NCBI GenBank assembly: GCA_020354555.1
Contig: CP070648.1
Span: 945,536-1,009,535 of the forward strand
Reading direction: 5' to 3'
DNA from: Armatimonadota bacterium
GTDB lineage: Bacteria > Armatimonadota > Hebobacteria > GCA-020354555 > CP070648
Length of the DNA: 64,000 nt
Positions within the stretch are counted from its first letter, which is position 1, and every line of letters begins with the position of its first letter. The notes under the pieces are model-generated. The model was given only the letters and a program-made list of their open reading frames with translations, ran no database searches and was not told the origin of the DNA. This document shows, piece by piece, positions 47,506-56,309 of the stretch. The position numbers and the translations under genes were made by a program.

Positions 47506-48612
47506 GTGACATTCGATCCAGAGAAGTATCGGGACCGCATCGAGGAGAGTAAGCGCCGTCTCGACGTCACGTCGCGCTTCGAGGAGCCCGACCGCGTGCC
47601 GATCACGATTAGCCAGGGCGGCAGCTACCACTGCTGGCTGTTCGGCTACGACATCGCGGAGTATTACCAGGATGTGGAGCTTCAGATCGAGGTGCAGCTT
47701 AAGGGGCTCGAGTGGTCGTATGAGGAACTCGGCGACGACCGTACCGGCTATGGGCTGCACGCGGAAGTCGGGCCCCTGGGCGAAGCCCTGCTGTGGGACT
47801 GCGATATCGAGCGACCCGCCGGCACCTCCCCGTGGATCGTCCCGCGCGTCCACAGCCCTGAAGACATCGAGCGCCTGCCGGTGCCTGACCCGGCCGCGGC
47901 GCGCGGCGTTCGCTGGGCCATGGAGCGGCGCGAGCGGATGAAGGATCTCGCCCGCGCCCGAGGCATCAACCTGGACGTCGGCGGCGGCGTCGGCATCCAC
48001 CCCCCGCTGTCCGCCGCCTGTGCCCTCGCCCCGGCGCACCTCGTGTACGAGTGGATGTACACGCACCCCGACCACATCCGCCTATTCTTCGATAAACTGC
48101 TGCAGGCGTTCTTTGACCTGGTGGATTTCAATGACCGCGCGAACGGCGTCACCGAGCATAAGAGCATCGGCCTCGCGGACGATCACTCCGCTTTCGTCTC
48201 CGACGAGATGTATCGCGAGCTGGTGTTGCCGTACAACAAAGCCATCTATGACCGCTACGGCAGGGAGGGGCGATACCTCCACGCCGACGGGCCGAACGAC
48301 CACCACTTCGAGACCTACGCGAATATCCTCGAGTTGACGCGCATGGACATCGGGGGATGGAGCGACATCGCGGTCGCGAAGAAGGCGTTGGCGGGCAAGG
48401 TCGTTATGTCCGGCGGACTGAACTGCCGGGATGTGTACGGCGACTTCGAGTCCGCGCGGCCGACCATCGAGCGCGCGATTGGAATCGGGGCGCCGGGCGG
48501 CGGCTACATCTTCGCCATCGGCGGCGAGACCTACGCCGGCGTCAACCCCGACACGCTGATCCGCACGGTCGAGTACGTCAAGGAGATCGGGCGCTACCCC
48601 ATCTCCATCTGA
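47506..48612 (+). CDS. Uroporphyrinogen-decarboxylase-like protein
   Basis: A 368-residue protein of the URO-D superfamily, which includes true HemE and corrinoid-dependent methyltransferases such as MtaA and CmuA. GTG 47506 has GGAGAAG five bases upstream. Typical late segments are LHADGPNDHHFETYANILELTRMDIGGWSDI and VVMSGGLNCRDVYG, the latter equivalent to the GN-x-D region. The N-terminal Arg-rich substrate loop of HemE is not seen, so it is unlikely to be HemE. A methyltransferase or an enzyme of C1 or glycan metabolism is more likely. The CooT-like gene follows 70 bases later. Confidence 0.8.
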   Translation: MTFDPEKYRDRIEESKRRLDVTSRFEEPDRVPITISQGGSYHCWLFGYDIAEYYQDVELQIEVQLKGLEWSYEELGDDRTGYGLHAEVGPLGEALLWDCDIERPAGTSPWIVPRVHSPEDIERLPVPDPAAARGVRWAMERRERMKDLARARGINLDVGGGVGIHPPLSAACALAPAHLVYEWMYTHPDHIRLFFDKLLQAFFDLVDFNDRANGVTEHKSIGLADDHSAFVSDEMYRELVLPYNKAIYDRYGREGRYLHADGPNDHHFETYANILELTRMDIGGWSDIAVAKKALAGKVVMSGGLNCRDVYGDFESARPTIERAIGIGAPGGGYIFAIGGETYAGVNPDTLIRTVEYVKEIGRYPISI

Positions 48613-48682
48613 CCGGCTCGCGCCTCGGCGGCCGGCAGGCGGCGGATCGGGGGAAGCGCAGGCGCGATCTGGAGAGAGTGCA

Positions 48683-48871
48683 ATGTGTGAATCGAAAGTG
48701 TTCTTCGAGCGCGAGGGCAAGCGCGAGATGATCCTGGAGGACGTCGCCTCCATCGTGCGCCAGGGCGACGAATGGGTGCTGACGAGCCTCTTCGGGGAGA
48801 AGAAGACCGTGCGCGGCGCGCTCGCGGAGATGCGTCTCCTGGATCACGAGATCATCTTCCGCCCGGAGTAA
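48683..48871 (+). CDS. CooT-like small nickel-binding protein
   Basis: A 62-residue protein starting MCESKVFFE, after GGAGAG with four-base spacing. The start MCE-x-K/N-V, the central ILEDVASIVRQGDEWVLTSLFGEKKTV and the end LLDHEIIFRPE match the CooT family. In that family the N-terminal cysteine next to the initiator helps bind nickel, and members occur with CO dehydrogenase or corrinoid methyltransferases. No CODH is in the window. The neighbouring URO-D-like protein makes a link to corrinoid methyl transfer reasonable, though inferred. Confidence 0.85.
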   Translation: MCESKVFFEREGKREMILEDVASIVRQGDEWVLTSLFGEKKTVRGALAEMRLLDHEIIFRPE

Positions 48872-48907
48872 GAGCAGCTGCTCGTTGCGCACGGGGGGCA
48901 TGTGCCG

Positions 48908-49975
48908 CTACGTCAGCTTCGCCGACGCGTACGCATCCAGATCCAGCCCCGCGACCTGTCCCCGCCGATACCGGAAGTACCCCGCGCTGGCGACCATCGC
49001 CGCGTTGTCGGTGCACAGCTGCGGCGGGGGGAACCGCACCTCGATGCCGGCCTCGGCGGCGCGCTCGGCCATCATCGCCCGCAGGCGGGAGTTGTTCGCT
49101 ACGCCGCCTGCAACAAGCACGCGGTCGAACCCGAGTTCCTGCGCCGCGCCCAGGCTCTTCGCCACCAACGGCGCGACGACCGCCTCCTGGTAGGACGCGG
49201 CCAGATCCTCGATTGACGCTCGCTTGGCCTCCGGCGTTTCGCGCATGAAGCGTGCGAGGGCCGTCTTCACGCCGCTGAAGCTGAAATCCCACCGGCTGTC
49301 CCGGCCGGGCAGGCCGCCGGCGTCACCCCGCTCCCCGATCAACGCTCTGGGAAAGGGGACGGCGGCCGCGTTCCCGTTGCGCGCCGCAGCGTCCATCGCC
49401 GGCCCGCCGGGGTAGCCCAGTCCCAGCAACCGCGCGCCTTTGTCGAACGCCTCGCCGGCGGCGTCGTCGCGCGTTCGACCGAGCATCTCGTACTCGCCGT
49501 GCCCGCGTACCGCGATGAGATCGCTGTGCCCGCCGGATACGACGAGCGCGAGGAACGGAAACTCGGGCGGCGCTGCGACCGCCGCCTCCTTGGCGGCGAT
49601 GAAATGCGCGTAGATGTGCGCCTCGATGTGATGCACCGCCACCAACGGCAGTCGGTGCGCGAAGGCGAGTGCCTTCGCGAAACACACGCCGACCACCAGC
49701 GATCCGACCAGCCCCGGCGCGTACGTGACGGCTACGGCGGAGAGATCCCCGAAGCTCACGCCCGCGTCGTCGAGCGCCTCCTGCGCCACCGCGCTGATCA
49801 CCTCGACCTGCTTGCGCGACGCGATCTCCGGCACGACGCCGCCGAAGCGCCGGTGGAACTCCTCCGACGACGCCACGACGTTCGACCGCGCGCGCGTGCC
49901 GTTCTCGACCACCGCGACGCCGGTTTCATCGCAACTCGTCTCGATACCCAGTACCAGAAGCCTTTCAGTCGTCAT
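48908..49975 (-). CDS. tsaD: tRNA threonylcarbamoyladenosine transferase TsaD
   Basis: TsaD transfers the threonylcarbamoyl group to A37 of ANN-reading tRNAs. The 355-residue protein starts TERLLVLGIETSCDETGVAVV and has the metal ligands in HHIEAHIYAH. The ATP site is in VVSGGHSDL with GLGYPGGP, and the late segment is VLVAGGVANNSRLR. All are canonical. The frame is open far upstream, but ATG 49975 is where the family sequence begins; the rest is a shadow of the GDPD gene on the other strand. It is convergent with the CooT-like gene. Confidence 0.97.
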   Translation of the reverse strand: MTTERLLVLGIETSCDETGVAVVENGTRARSNVVASSEEFHRRFGGVVPEIASRKQVEVISAVAQEALDDAGVSFGDLSAVAVTYAPGLVGSLVVGVCFAKALAFAHRLPLVAVHHIEAHIYAHFIAAKEAAVAAPPEFPFLALVVSGGHSDLIAVRGHGEYEMLGRTRDDAAGEAFDKGARLLGLGYPGGPAMDAAARNGNAAAVPFPRALIGERGDAGGLPGRDSRWDFSFSGVKTALARFMRETPEAKRASIEDLAASYQEAVVAPLVAKSLGAAQELGFDRVLVAGGVANNSRLRAMMAERAAEAGIEVRFPPPQLCTDNAAMVASAGYFRYRRGQVAGLDLDAYASAKLT

Positions 49976-50284
49976 CGCCGTCAATCGCCCAACCGCCGCC
50001 GCAGTTACTACGCCGCGCCCCGCGCCGCGACCTCTCGCCGAACGCCTCCCGGATGCAAGCAAAGAAGGATTCGCGCTCGTGCGTGTCGGAGGAATACCAC
50101 GCGCAACTGGGCGCACATCAAGGCGGATTTGCGACGACCGCAGGGGCACGGCGCGCCGTGCCCCTGCGCTTCGCGCTCGCCGGGGAAGGCGCGGTGTCGG
50201 TATCCTCGCGGCTGTGGCGTTCCGGCGGGCAAGCCCACCGGGCCGACGGCGCGGGACCCGGCCGTCGTCGCTAGACGAGAAATC
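49976..50284. other. Divergent gap with perfect palindrome
   Basis: These 309 bases lie between tsaD and the GDPD gene, which read away from each other. No gene is visible. The notable feature is a 30-base perfect palindrome at 50139-50168. No clear -35/-10 pair could be assigned to either gene. Confidence 0.5.
50139..50168. repeat. 30-nt perfect palindrome
   Basis: The 15-base arm starting CGCAGGGGCACG is followed by its exact complement, with centre GGCGCGCC. All fifteen pairs match. As RNA it would make a very stable hairpin; as DNA it could be a dyad operator or a REP-like element. It is in a divergent promoter gap, so a terminator role is not obvious. Confidence 0.75.
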
Positions 50285-51862
50285 ATGGTCAAACGCTGTG
50301 CTCACGCATTCGCAGTGCTGCTCCCGCTTCTGCTCCTGTGCGGGCAAGGCGGGGTCGCCGACAAGGGAGTCAGACATATGAAGGTCATCGGCCATCGCGG
50401 CGTCCGCAACGAGGTGCCGCAGAACACCCTCGCCGGCATGCGCCGGGCCATCGAGCTCGGCCTCGACTACATCGAACTCGACCTGCGCACGACCGCCGAC
50501 GGCAAGATCGTGGACATCCACAATTCCACGGTTGACGAGACGACCGACGGCACCGGCGAGGTCGCCGCGATGACGTTCGCCGAAATCCGCCGGCTCGATG
50601 CGGGCTCGCACTTCGCCCCGGAGTTCCGCGGCGAGCGCATCCCGCTCTTCGCCGAGGAACTCGCGCTCGCCAAAGGCCGCATCAAGCTCTACCTCGACAT
50701 GAAGCGCGTCGATCCCATGCGGGTGCTGTGGCTCCTGGAGCAGTTTGACATGGTCGAGGACGCCGTGTACTACGACGGCGTGGAGCAGTTGGCGGCGATG
50801 CAAAAGGCCAACCCGCGGGTGCAGGTCATGCCGCATCTCGCAGGGGCCGAAGCGATGCCGGCATTGGCCGAGCGACTGCATCCGAAGTACGTCGAACGCG
50901 GCTCCGGGCCGCTCGACCAGGCCGCGATCAAAGCCGCGCACGACTACGGCGCGCAATACTTCCTCGACATTCAGGGGGCGGGTGACAACGAAGAGCATAT
51001 CCTCGCGTGCCTGCGCGCGGGGGTGGATGCGATACAGACCGATAACGCGCGGTTGGTGCTCGACGTGCTCCGTCGCGCCGGGGTCGAGCGCCCGGCTCCC
51101 GGCGCGGCGCCCGAGCCGCCGCCGGTCCTCGGCGACCGACCCGACGGGCGCAAGGTGAAGATCATCGCTCATCGCGGCGCGCTGCGCCACGCTCCGCAGA
51201 ACACCCTGCCCGCGACGCGAGAGGCGATGCGCCTCGGCCTGGACTACGTCGAGGTGGACCTGCGCACCACCGCCGACGGCCTGCTGGTTGACATTCACAA
51301 TGACCGCGTGGATCGCGTCACCGACGGCGAGGGGGCGGTGCGCGACTTGAGCTACGCGCGGATCCGCACGTTCGATGCGGGGTCGTGGTTCGCGCCGGAG
51401 TTCAAGGGTACGCGCGTCCCGCTGCTTGGCGAAGTCCTCGCGCTGGTGAAGGGCCGCATGGGCATTTACATTGACTGGAAGGAGGCCGAGCCGGAGCCGG
51501 TGGTGCGCCTGCTGCAAGAGTTCGACATGACGCGGGACGTGCTGGTGCACGCCGACGCGGACATCTGCCGCGCGGTTCGCGCATTGGATCCGAGCATCGT
51601 GCTCATGCCGGGCGCGGGCAGCGCGGACGAGGTGCGCGCGCTGGCGGAGTCGCTCAAGCCCCAGGCGATCGAGCTGAAGTGGCGGTCGTTCTCCGAGGAC
51701 GCTGCGGCCGCGTGCCGCGAGCTGGGTATCATCCCCGCCACGAGCTTGGCGGGCGGACGCGGCGACACGCCGGAAGATATGCGCCGCGCGGTAGCCGCCG
51801 GCGTGGAACTGATCGAGACCGACGACCCGGAGATGCTGCTGGAGGTGCTGCGACGCAGCTAG
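50285..51862 (+). CDS. Tandem two-domain glycerophosphodiester phosphodiesterase-like protein
   Basis: A 525-residue protein with a signal peptide (residues 1-25, AFAVLLPLLLLCG) and two GDPD TIM-barrel domains (about 33-270 and 290-525) that clearly arose by duplication. Each has HRG (37-39 and about 296), E-L/V-DLRTTADG and DIHN. In both domains the metal-binding glutamate of the usual P-E-N-T motif is Gln (PQNT), and the HD pair is HN. Activity on glycerophosphodiesters is thus uncertain; the pair may act on another phosphodiester or bind without hydrolysis. ATG 50285 is chosen at the signal peptide; the longer frame upstream is a shadow. Confidence 0.85.
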   Translation: MVKRCAHAFAVLLPLLLLCGQGGVADKGVRHMKVIGHRGVRNEVPQNTLAGMRRAIELGLDYIELDLRTTADGKIVDIHNSTVDETTDGTGEVAAMTFAEIRRLDAGSHFAPEFRGERIPLFAEELALAKGRIKLYLDMKRVDPMRVLWLLEQFDMVEDAVYYDGVEQLAAMQKANPRVQVMPHLAGAEAMPALAERLHPKYVERGSGPLDQAAIKAAHDYGAQYFLDIQGAGDNEEHILACLRAGVDAIQTDNARLVLDVLRRAGVERPAPGAAPEPPPVLGDRPDGRKVKIIAHRGALRHAPQNTLPATREAMRLGLDYVEVDLRTTADGLLVDIHNDRVDRVTDGEGAVRDLSYARIRTFDAGSWFAPEFKGTRVPLLGEVLALVKGRMGIYIDWKEAEPEPVVRLLQEFDMTRDVLVHADADICRAVRALDPSIVLMPGAGSADEVRALAESLKPQAIELKWRSFSEDAAAACRELGIIPATSLAGGRGDTPEDMRRAVAAGVELIETDDPEMLLEVLRRS

Positions 51863-51875
51863 CGCGTGGCTGGCC

Positions 51876-53300
51876 CTACCGGAGGTGTCGCCGGGCGGCG
51901 GCGACGATGCGGTCGAGTTCCTTCGCTAGGTCGTGAGGGAGGGGCTGCGGTGCGTGCTCGGCGAGGAGGCGCTCCTTCTCGCGGCGGCAGCGGTCGGCAA
52001 GCGTCGGCGAGCCGGCACCAGCCCACGCGTCGTAGAACTCGCGGTCAAGCAAGCGCGGGAACCACAGCTCCTTGCGGAAGTTCGCAGCGGTGTGATCCTG
52101 GTCAATGAACCGCCCGCCCGGCCCGACCTCGCGGATCACGTCGAATGCTATCGCATCCTCGTCAACCCGCACGCCGCGCATGACGCGCTCGACGTATCCG
52201 ATCAGTTCGTGCTGCATGACGAGCATGTCGAGCGACGTCGCCTGGTCTGCGCCGGAGATGCCGAGGTGCCCGAAGATATCCGCTCCTGCCAGCGCCCCGC
52301 AGATCAGCGTCACCCCCGCCTCCATCCCCGCCTGCGCGTCCACCGTCTTGCTGTCCGTCAACCCGACGTTGATGTACACCGGCAGGCCGTAGCGCTTGCC
52401 CATCTGCGTCATGGCGACCGCCATCAGCGCCTGCTCCGGGCCGGCGAAGATGAGCTGCGTGGTGCGCATATCGAAGGCGTGCGGGATGCCGCCGTAGCAC
52501 ACCGGCAGGCCGGGCCGGATGAGCTGGGTGATGCAGACCCCCGCAAGGATCTCGGCATTCTCCTGCGCCAGCGTGCCTGCAAGCGTCGCGGGCGCAGACA
52601 CGCCGACCTGCGCCATGGGCCCGATGGCAACCGGCATGTTGACGCGCGCGGTCTCATAGAGCAGGTCAACGCCGTCGCGCGGGAATCGCAGTGGACTGAT
52701 GGGCTCGAGCAGGGGATAGGTCATCGGAAACCGCGCAGCCGCATCCTCGCCGCCCGCCATTGCGATGAACAACTCGATGAGGTAACGCGCGGACGCCCGG
52801 TCGTGGAACCAGAAGAAAATTGGCTTGGTGGTGTTGCGCAGGAGCATCGCCGCCACCTCGACGCAGCGATACGACGGCGGCAGCTCGTGCGGGTCCGACA
52901 TCGCGCCGACGATGGTGAGGTCGTCGAGCGCATCGCCCAGGCGCGCCGCGGTCGCGACATCAGCGAGGGCGGCGAAGCGACGCTCGCCGGTCGCATCGTG
53001 AATCCAGTGCGCCTCGCCGGCGATGGAGTTGTAGTTGCGGCGTCCCGCGCCGAATACCGCCGTGCGCGCGCGGTCGCGGCCGTAGAGGGTGAAGGATTTG
53101 CCCGCCGCGTCGAGGGACCGCATGACGAGCGACTCCGGGATGCGAACGCGAGCGGCGGCGTCGTCAACTGCGGCGCCGGCGTCGCGGAAGCGGCCGCGCA
53201 TGTCGTCGTGTGGGAGGTGCACGCCGACCTCGGCGAGGATGCGCAGCGACGCCTGGTGCAGCACTTCGATCTGCGTATCGTCGAGGACGCTCAGGTTCAT
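51876..53300 (-). CDS. MttB-family (trimethylamine/betaine-type) methyltransferase, non-pyrrolysine
   Basis: A 474-residue TIM-barrel protein of the MttB family, which moves a methyl group from a quaternary or tertiary amine to a corrinoid protein. ATG 53300 follows GGAGAAGACG. Conserved parts include ILAEVGVHLPHDDMR near the N-terminus, VCITQLIRPGLPVCYGGIPHAFDMRT, GADIFGHLGISGADQ and a C-terminal GPGGRFIDQDHTAANFRKELWFP. The reading frame has no internal TAG, so it does not use pyrrolysine as trimethylamine MttB does. Glycine betaine or similar compounds are the known substrates of this branch. No corrinoid protein gene lies beside it in the window. Confidence 0.88.
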   Translation of the reverse strand: MNLSVLDDTQIEVLHQASLRILAEVGVHLPHDDMRGRFRDAGAAVDDAAARVRIPESLVMRSLDAAGKSFTLYGRDRARTAVFGAGRRNYNSIAGEAHWIHDATGERRFAALADVATAARLGDALDDLTIVGAMSDPHELPPSYRCVEVAAMLLRNTTKPIFFWFHDRASARYLIELFIAMAGGEDAAARFPMTYPLLEPISPLRFPRDGVDLLYETARVNMPVAIGPMAQVGVSAPATLAGTLAQENAEILAGVCITQLIRPGLPVCYGGIPHAFDMRTTQLIFAGPEQALMAVAMTQMGKRYGLPVYINVGLTDSKTVDAQAGMEAGVTLICGALAGADIFGHLGISGADQATSLDMLVMQHELIGYVERVMRGVRVDEDAIAFDVIREVGPGGRFIDQDHTAANFRKELWFPRLLDREFYDAWAGAGSPTLADRCRREKERLLAEHAPQPLPHDLAKELDRIVAAARRHLR

Positions 53301-53385
53301 CGTCTTCTCCGGGTTGCTGTCGCCGCGGCCTTGCGGTAACGCCGTGCGGTCAGCGCCCGCGCGCCCAGTTCCAGCCGCTCCGCGG

Positions 53386-54522
53386 CTAGTTGAGTTCGTC
53401 CTCCTCCCGGCGGGTGGGATCGTGGATGCGGTGCGGCGGTCGCAGGCGCTTGAGTTCGCTGAAGTAGATCGGGGCAAACCTCGTGTCGAGTTCGACGGCG
53501 CGGCCGGTCTCGCCGCTGTCGAGCGCGCGGATCATGATCTCGGTCACATGCAGCGCGTGCTCCGGCGTGACGATCGGCTCGGTGCCGCTGCGGATGCACT
53601 CGACGAGATGGTCGAGGCCGGCGGTCCAGTGATAATCGTGCTCCATCTCGTCGAATACCTGCCAGCACCCCGCGCTGTTCTGCCACAGCTCGCAGCCGTG
53701 CGGCCCCCAGGTGTGGCCGAGCATCTGGATGACGCCCTCCGCGCCGTAGATCTCTAGCGCCGCGGTGCGCTGGCGTTGGATAGTGAAGCCCGTGACCGCG
53801 GAAGCGAAGACCGAGTCCCCGAAGTCGAGAATGAGGTGGATGCTGTCGGCGGCCTCGACCCGCATCGGCGTGCCGGCGACAATGCGTTCGGGCACGCAGA
53901 TACCGGTCATCGCCGTGACCCGTTTCGCCGGGCCGAGCAGACCGGTGAGCGCGGTGATGTCGTACACCCCGAGGTCAAACAGCGCGCCGCCGCCCGCCTG
54001 GTAGAACCATTCCGACCAGTCCGGCCCGGCCCAGCCGTAGATCGCCCGCGCGGTGTACACTTCGCCGATGTCGCCGCGCGCGATGTGCTGGGACATGGTC
54101 TGGAAGGTGCGACTGAGGATGACGAACGGCGCGCAGATGAGATGGCCGGGGCTGGTGCGCGCCTGCTCGGCCAGCGCGCGGGCATCGGTGACGCTCGTCG
54201 CCATCGGCTTCTCGACCAAGACATGCTTGCCCGCGGCGAGCGCCGCGCCCGCCATCTCAGAGTGAGACTTGTTCGGGGTGAAGACGAGGACGACGTCCAC
54301 ATCGTCGCGGCGGAGCAGGGCATCAATGTCCGGCACCGTATGCGGCACGCCGTACTGGGCCGCATATTCCTCGGCGCGCCCCGGCAGCGCGTCACAGCAC
54401 GCGACGTGACGGGCGTTGCCCTGTGCCTCAAGGCGGCGCAGCGGCTCGCCGTACGCGCGCGCCACGCTGCCGCAGCCGACGATGCCGAGGCCGATCGGAT
54501 CCGGATCTGCTGTTTCGTTCAC
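53386..54522 (-). CDS. Gfo/Idh/MocA-family oxidoreductase
   Basis: An NAD(P)-dependent dehydrogenase of 378 residues, often acting on sugars or inositols. The Rossmann motif is GLGIVGCGSVARAYGEPL near the N-terminus, and the catalytic EKPMA motif is at about residue 100. The C-terminal alpha/beta domain includes HYHWTAGLDHLVECIRSG-type segments. GTG 54522 has GGGGAGGC five bases upstream. It is on the minus strand between the MttB gene and the BNR-repeat gene. The neighbouring sugar-active genes make a sugar or amino-sugar substrate likely. Confidence 0.9.
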   Translation of the reverse strand: MNETADPDPIGLGIVGCGSVARAYGEPLRRLEAQGNARHVACCDALPGRAEEYAAQYGVPHTVPDIDALLRRDDVDVVLVFTPNKSHSEMAGAALAAGKHVLVEKPMATSVTDARALAEQARTSPGHLICAPFVILSRTFQTMSQHIARGDIGEVYTARAIYGWAGPDWSEWFYQAGGGALFDLGVYDITALTGLLGPAKRVTAMTGICVPERIVAGTPMRVEAADSIHLILDFGDSVFASAVTGFTIQRQRTAALEIYGAEGVIQMLGHTWGPHGCELWQNSAGCWQVFDEMEHDYHWTAGLDHLVECIRSGTEPIVTPEHALHVTEIMIRALDSGETGRAVELDTRFAPIYFSELKRLRPPHRIHDPTRREEDELN

Positions 54523-54607
54523 GTATGCCTCCCCTCGCGCGCCGCGCAGTTCGAACGTGTGCCGGTCGCTTCGTATTGCGCGACAAGTAGTTGCCCGCGC
54601 GCGCGCG

Positions 54608-56053
54608 TCACCTGTCATGGTGCAGCCGGAGCGGTTCCGCGAAGTCCTCGGTCATTGTCTCCGGCAGTATGAAGACGTCGCCGGCCTTGTTCGCGAAGTA
54701 GAGGCGTGACTCCGACGGCTCCAGCGCGTTGCCGTCAGCCCAGAAGGCGTAGAAGTCGGGGTGCGCGTTGACCGGCCGCCTGACGTACGTGTGATTGCGC
54801 GGGCTATCGTGCGTCAGCACGCGCACTTTCTCCCACGTCTTGCCTTGGTCGCGGCTCGTCCACATCGCGACGTCGCCCCCGGTGCAGTACGGCTGCGGGC
54901 CCGGCTCGGTGGGCGCGATGATACGCCACGTCCCATCGTCTTCGATGTGCAGGCAGCCGGTGTCGTAGTTGTGATCGGTGGGGAATGCGGGGCGGATCAC
55001 CCACTCGCTCCCCGTCCACCGCGCGGTGGTATAGAAGCGCGGGTCGTTCACCGGGCCGGATTCGTAGCCGTTGCTCACCAGATAAAGGATAACCGGCCGG
55101 CCGGCCGCGTCGAAATTCACGTCCTTCATGTAAACGAGCAGCTTCGCGGACTGGTAGTCATGGACGAGGGCGGGGTTGTCAACCGCATCGAGCGGCACTT
55201 CCAGCAGATCGCCCGCCGCATTGCGCCACGTCTGCCCGTAGTCGGCAGTCTCGAGGTAGTAGAGGTTCGTCCGCGCGTTGAGCCCGCCGACGGGCGGGTG
55301 GTAGTTGAAGGCGGTGCCGCACTTGTCCCCATGCGCCCAGCTCACCTGGTAGTGCCCGCCGAAGCCGGCGAGCTTGTGATCGTCGCTCCACGTGGCGCCG
55401 TCGCTACTCACCCGCCAGTAGAGTTCCCGTCCGGCGGTGTACTTCGTGAACAGAAACAGGAAACCGTCGCCGGGCATCCGGTGCGGCTGCGGATAGGTGA
55501 ACTCGTGCTGCTCGATGCGGTCGAAGGCGTCGATGGAATACGGCGCGCGGCTCCGGTAGATGAACCCGTCCTTGCCGCCGTGGGAACTCATGAAGATCCA
55601 AAGGTAGCCGTCGGGATCCACGGAGATCGTCGGGTTGTGGTGGGCATCCGAGGTGTTCTTTTCGAGGACGATGGTTGGTTTGGGAACGAGGCCAGTGTCG
55701 TGATCGTAGTACGAGACCATCTCCAGGAGGGGCCTGTCCTCGCCCAGTCCCTTGGTGCCGCCATAGACGAAGAACGTCTTGCGCGCCTCGGGCGAGTAGT
55801 ACGCCAGGGGCAGATGCTTGGCGCAGTAGGTGCCGAGCCCGCCGCTGTACTTGTAGCGGTACTCGTCGTCCGACGGCTGGTTGCTGTACCATATGCCCCG
55901 GTAGCCGTCAGCCCTGGGCAATCGGTCGTTCTCGGTCACGGGAACACTCCTCGCCGCCAGTATGGACAGGCAAAGCGCGATGGCGATGCCCGCAGGTCGG
56001 GCGATCGCGCGGACAATGCCTCGGCTGGTTGGGCGGCGCATCACCGGCTCCAT
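54608..56053 (-). CDS. Exported BNR-repeat (sialidase-fold) protein
   Basis: A 481-residue protein of the BNR-repeat/six-bladed propeller type. The start is ATG 56053 after GGAG-CTTGTC; earlier in-frame ATGs lack good sites. A signal peptide covers about residues 5-35 (hydrophobic GIAIALCLSILAA). Repeated Asp-box-like parts are visible (SSDGATWSDD, TADYGQTWRN, SRDQGKTWEK). An early GYRGIWYSNQPS segment and a late DTGCLHIEDDGTWRI are typical of PF15892-like family members, which are linked to polysaccharide use. Catalytic residues are not clear, so it may bind or hydrolyse glycans. It is divergent from the esterase gene 256 bases away. Confidence 0.8.
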   Translation of the reverse strand: MEPVMRRPTSRGIVRAIARPAGIAIALCLSILAARSVPVTENDRLPRADGYRGIWYSNQPSDDEYRYKYSGGLGTYCAKHLPLAYYSPEARKTFFVYGGTKGLGEDRPLLEMVSYYDHDTGLVPKPTIVLEKNTSDAHHNPTISVDPDGYLWIFMSSHGGKDGFIYRSRAPYSIDAFDRIEQHEFTYPQPHRMPGDGFLFLFTKYTAGRELYWRVSSDGATWSDDHKLAGFGGHYQVSWAHGDKCGTAFNYHPPVGGLNARTNLYYLETADYGQTWRNAAGDLLEVPLDAVDNPALVHDYQSAKLLVYMKDVNFDAAGRPVILYLVSNGYESGPVNDPRFYTTARWTGSEWVIRPAFPTDHNYDTGCLHIEDDGTWRIIAPTEPGPQPYCTGGDVAMWTSRDQGKTWEKVRVLTHDSPRNHTYVRRPVNAHPDFYAFWADGNALEPSESRLYFANKAGDVFILPETMTEDFAEPLRLHHDR

Positions 56054-56309
56054 GACAAGCTCCGCTGGGATGAAACGGGTGGTCATTTCGCCTGGAGACG
56101 CGGCAAGTCCTTGGGGCGCGCCGATATCCGGCGCGGGCTGATGTCGCCGAGCGCACCCGCGCAGGCGCGCGTCGTGCGCTCGGTTCGGGAAAAGGAATTG
56201 GCCTGCGCGGCGTCGCAAGAAGCGCGCACCGGCAATCCCCCGGTGCACATCATCTCATTGAGGCCGGAAACCCGCGTCGTGCCGCGAGTCGCCGGTGAAG
56301 GAGCCCGTG

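Noticed and set aside
48872..48883. 12-base palindrome GAGCAGCTGCTC between the CooT-like gene and tsaD, as a terminator
   Set aside because: It is too short and has no T-run. It may help convergent termination but cannot be supported.
49976..51550. Upstream extension of the tsaD frame to about 880 residues
   Set aside because: The extra 525 residues are opposite the GDPD gene and unlike any TsaD. ATG 49975 begins the conserved part.
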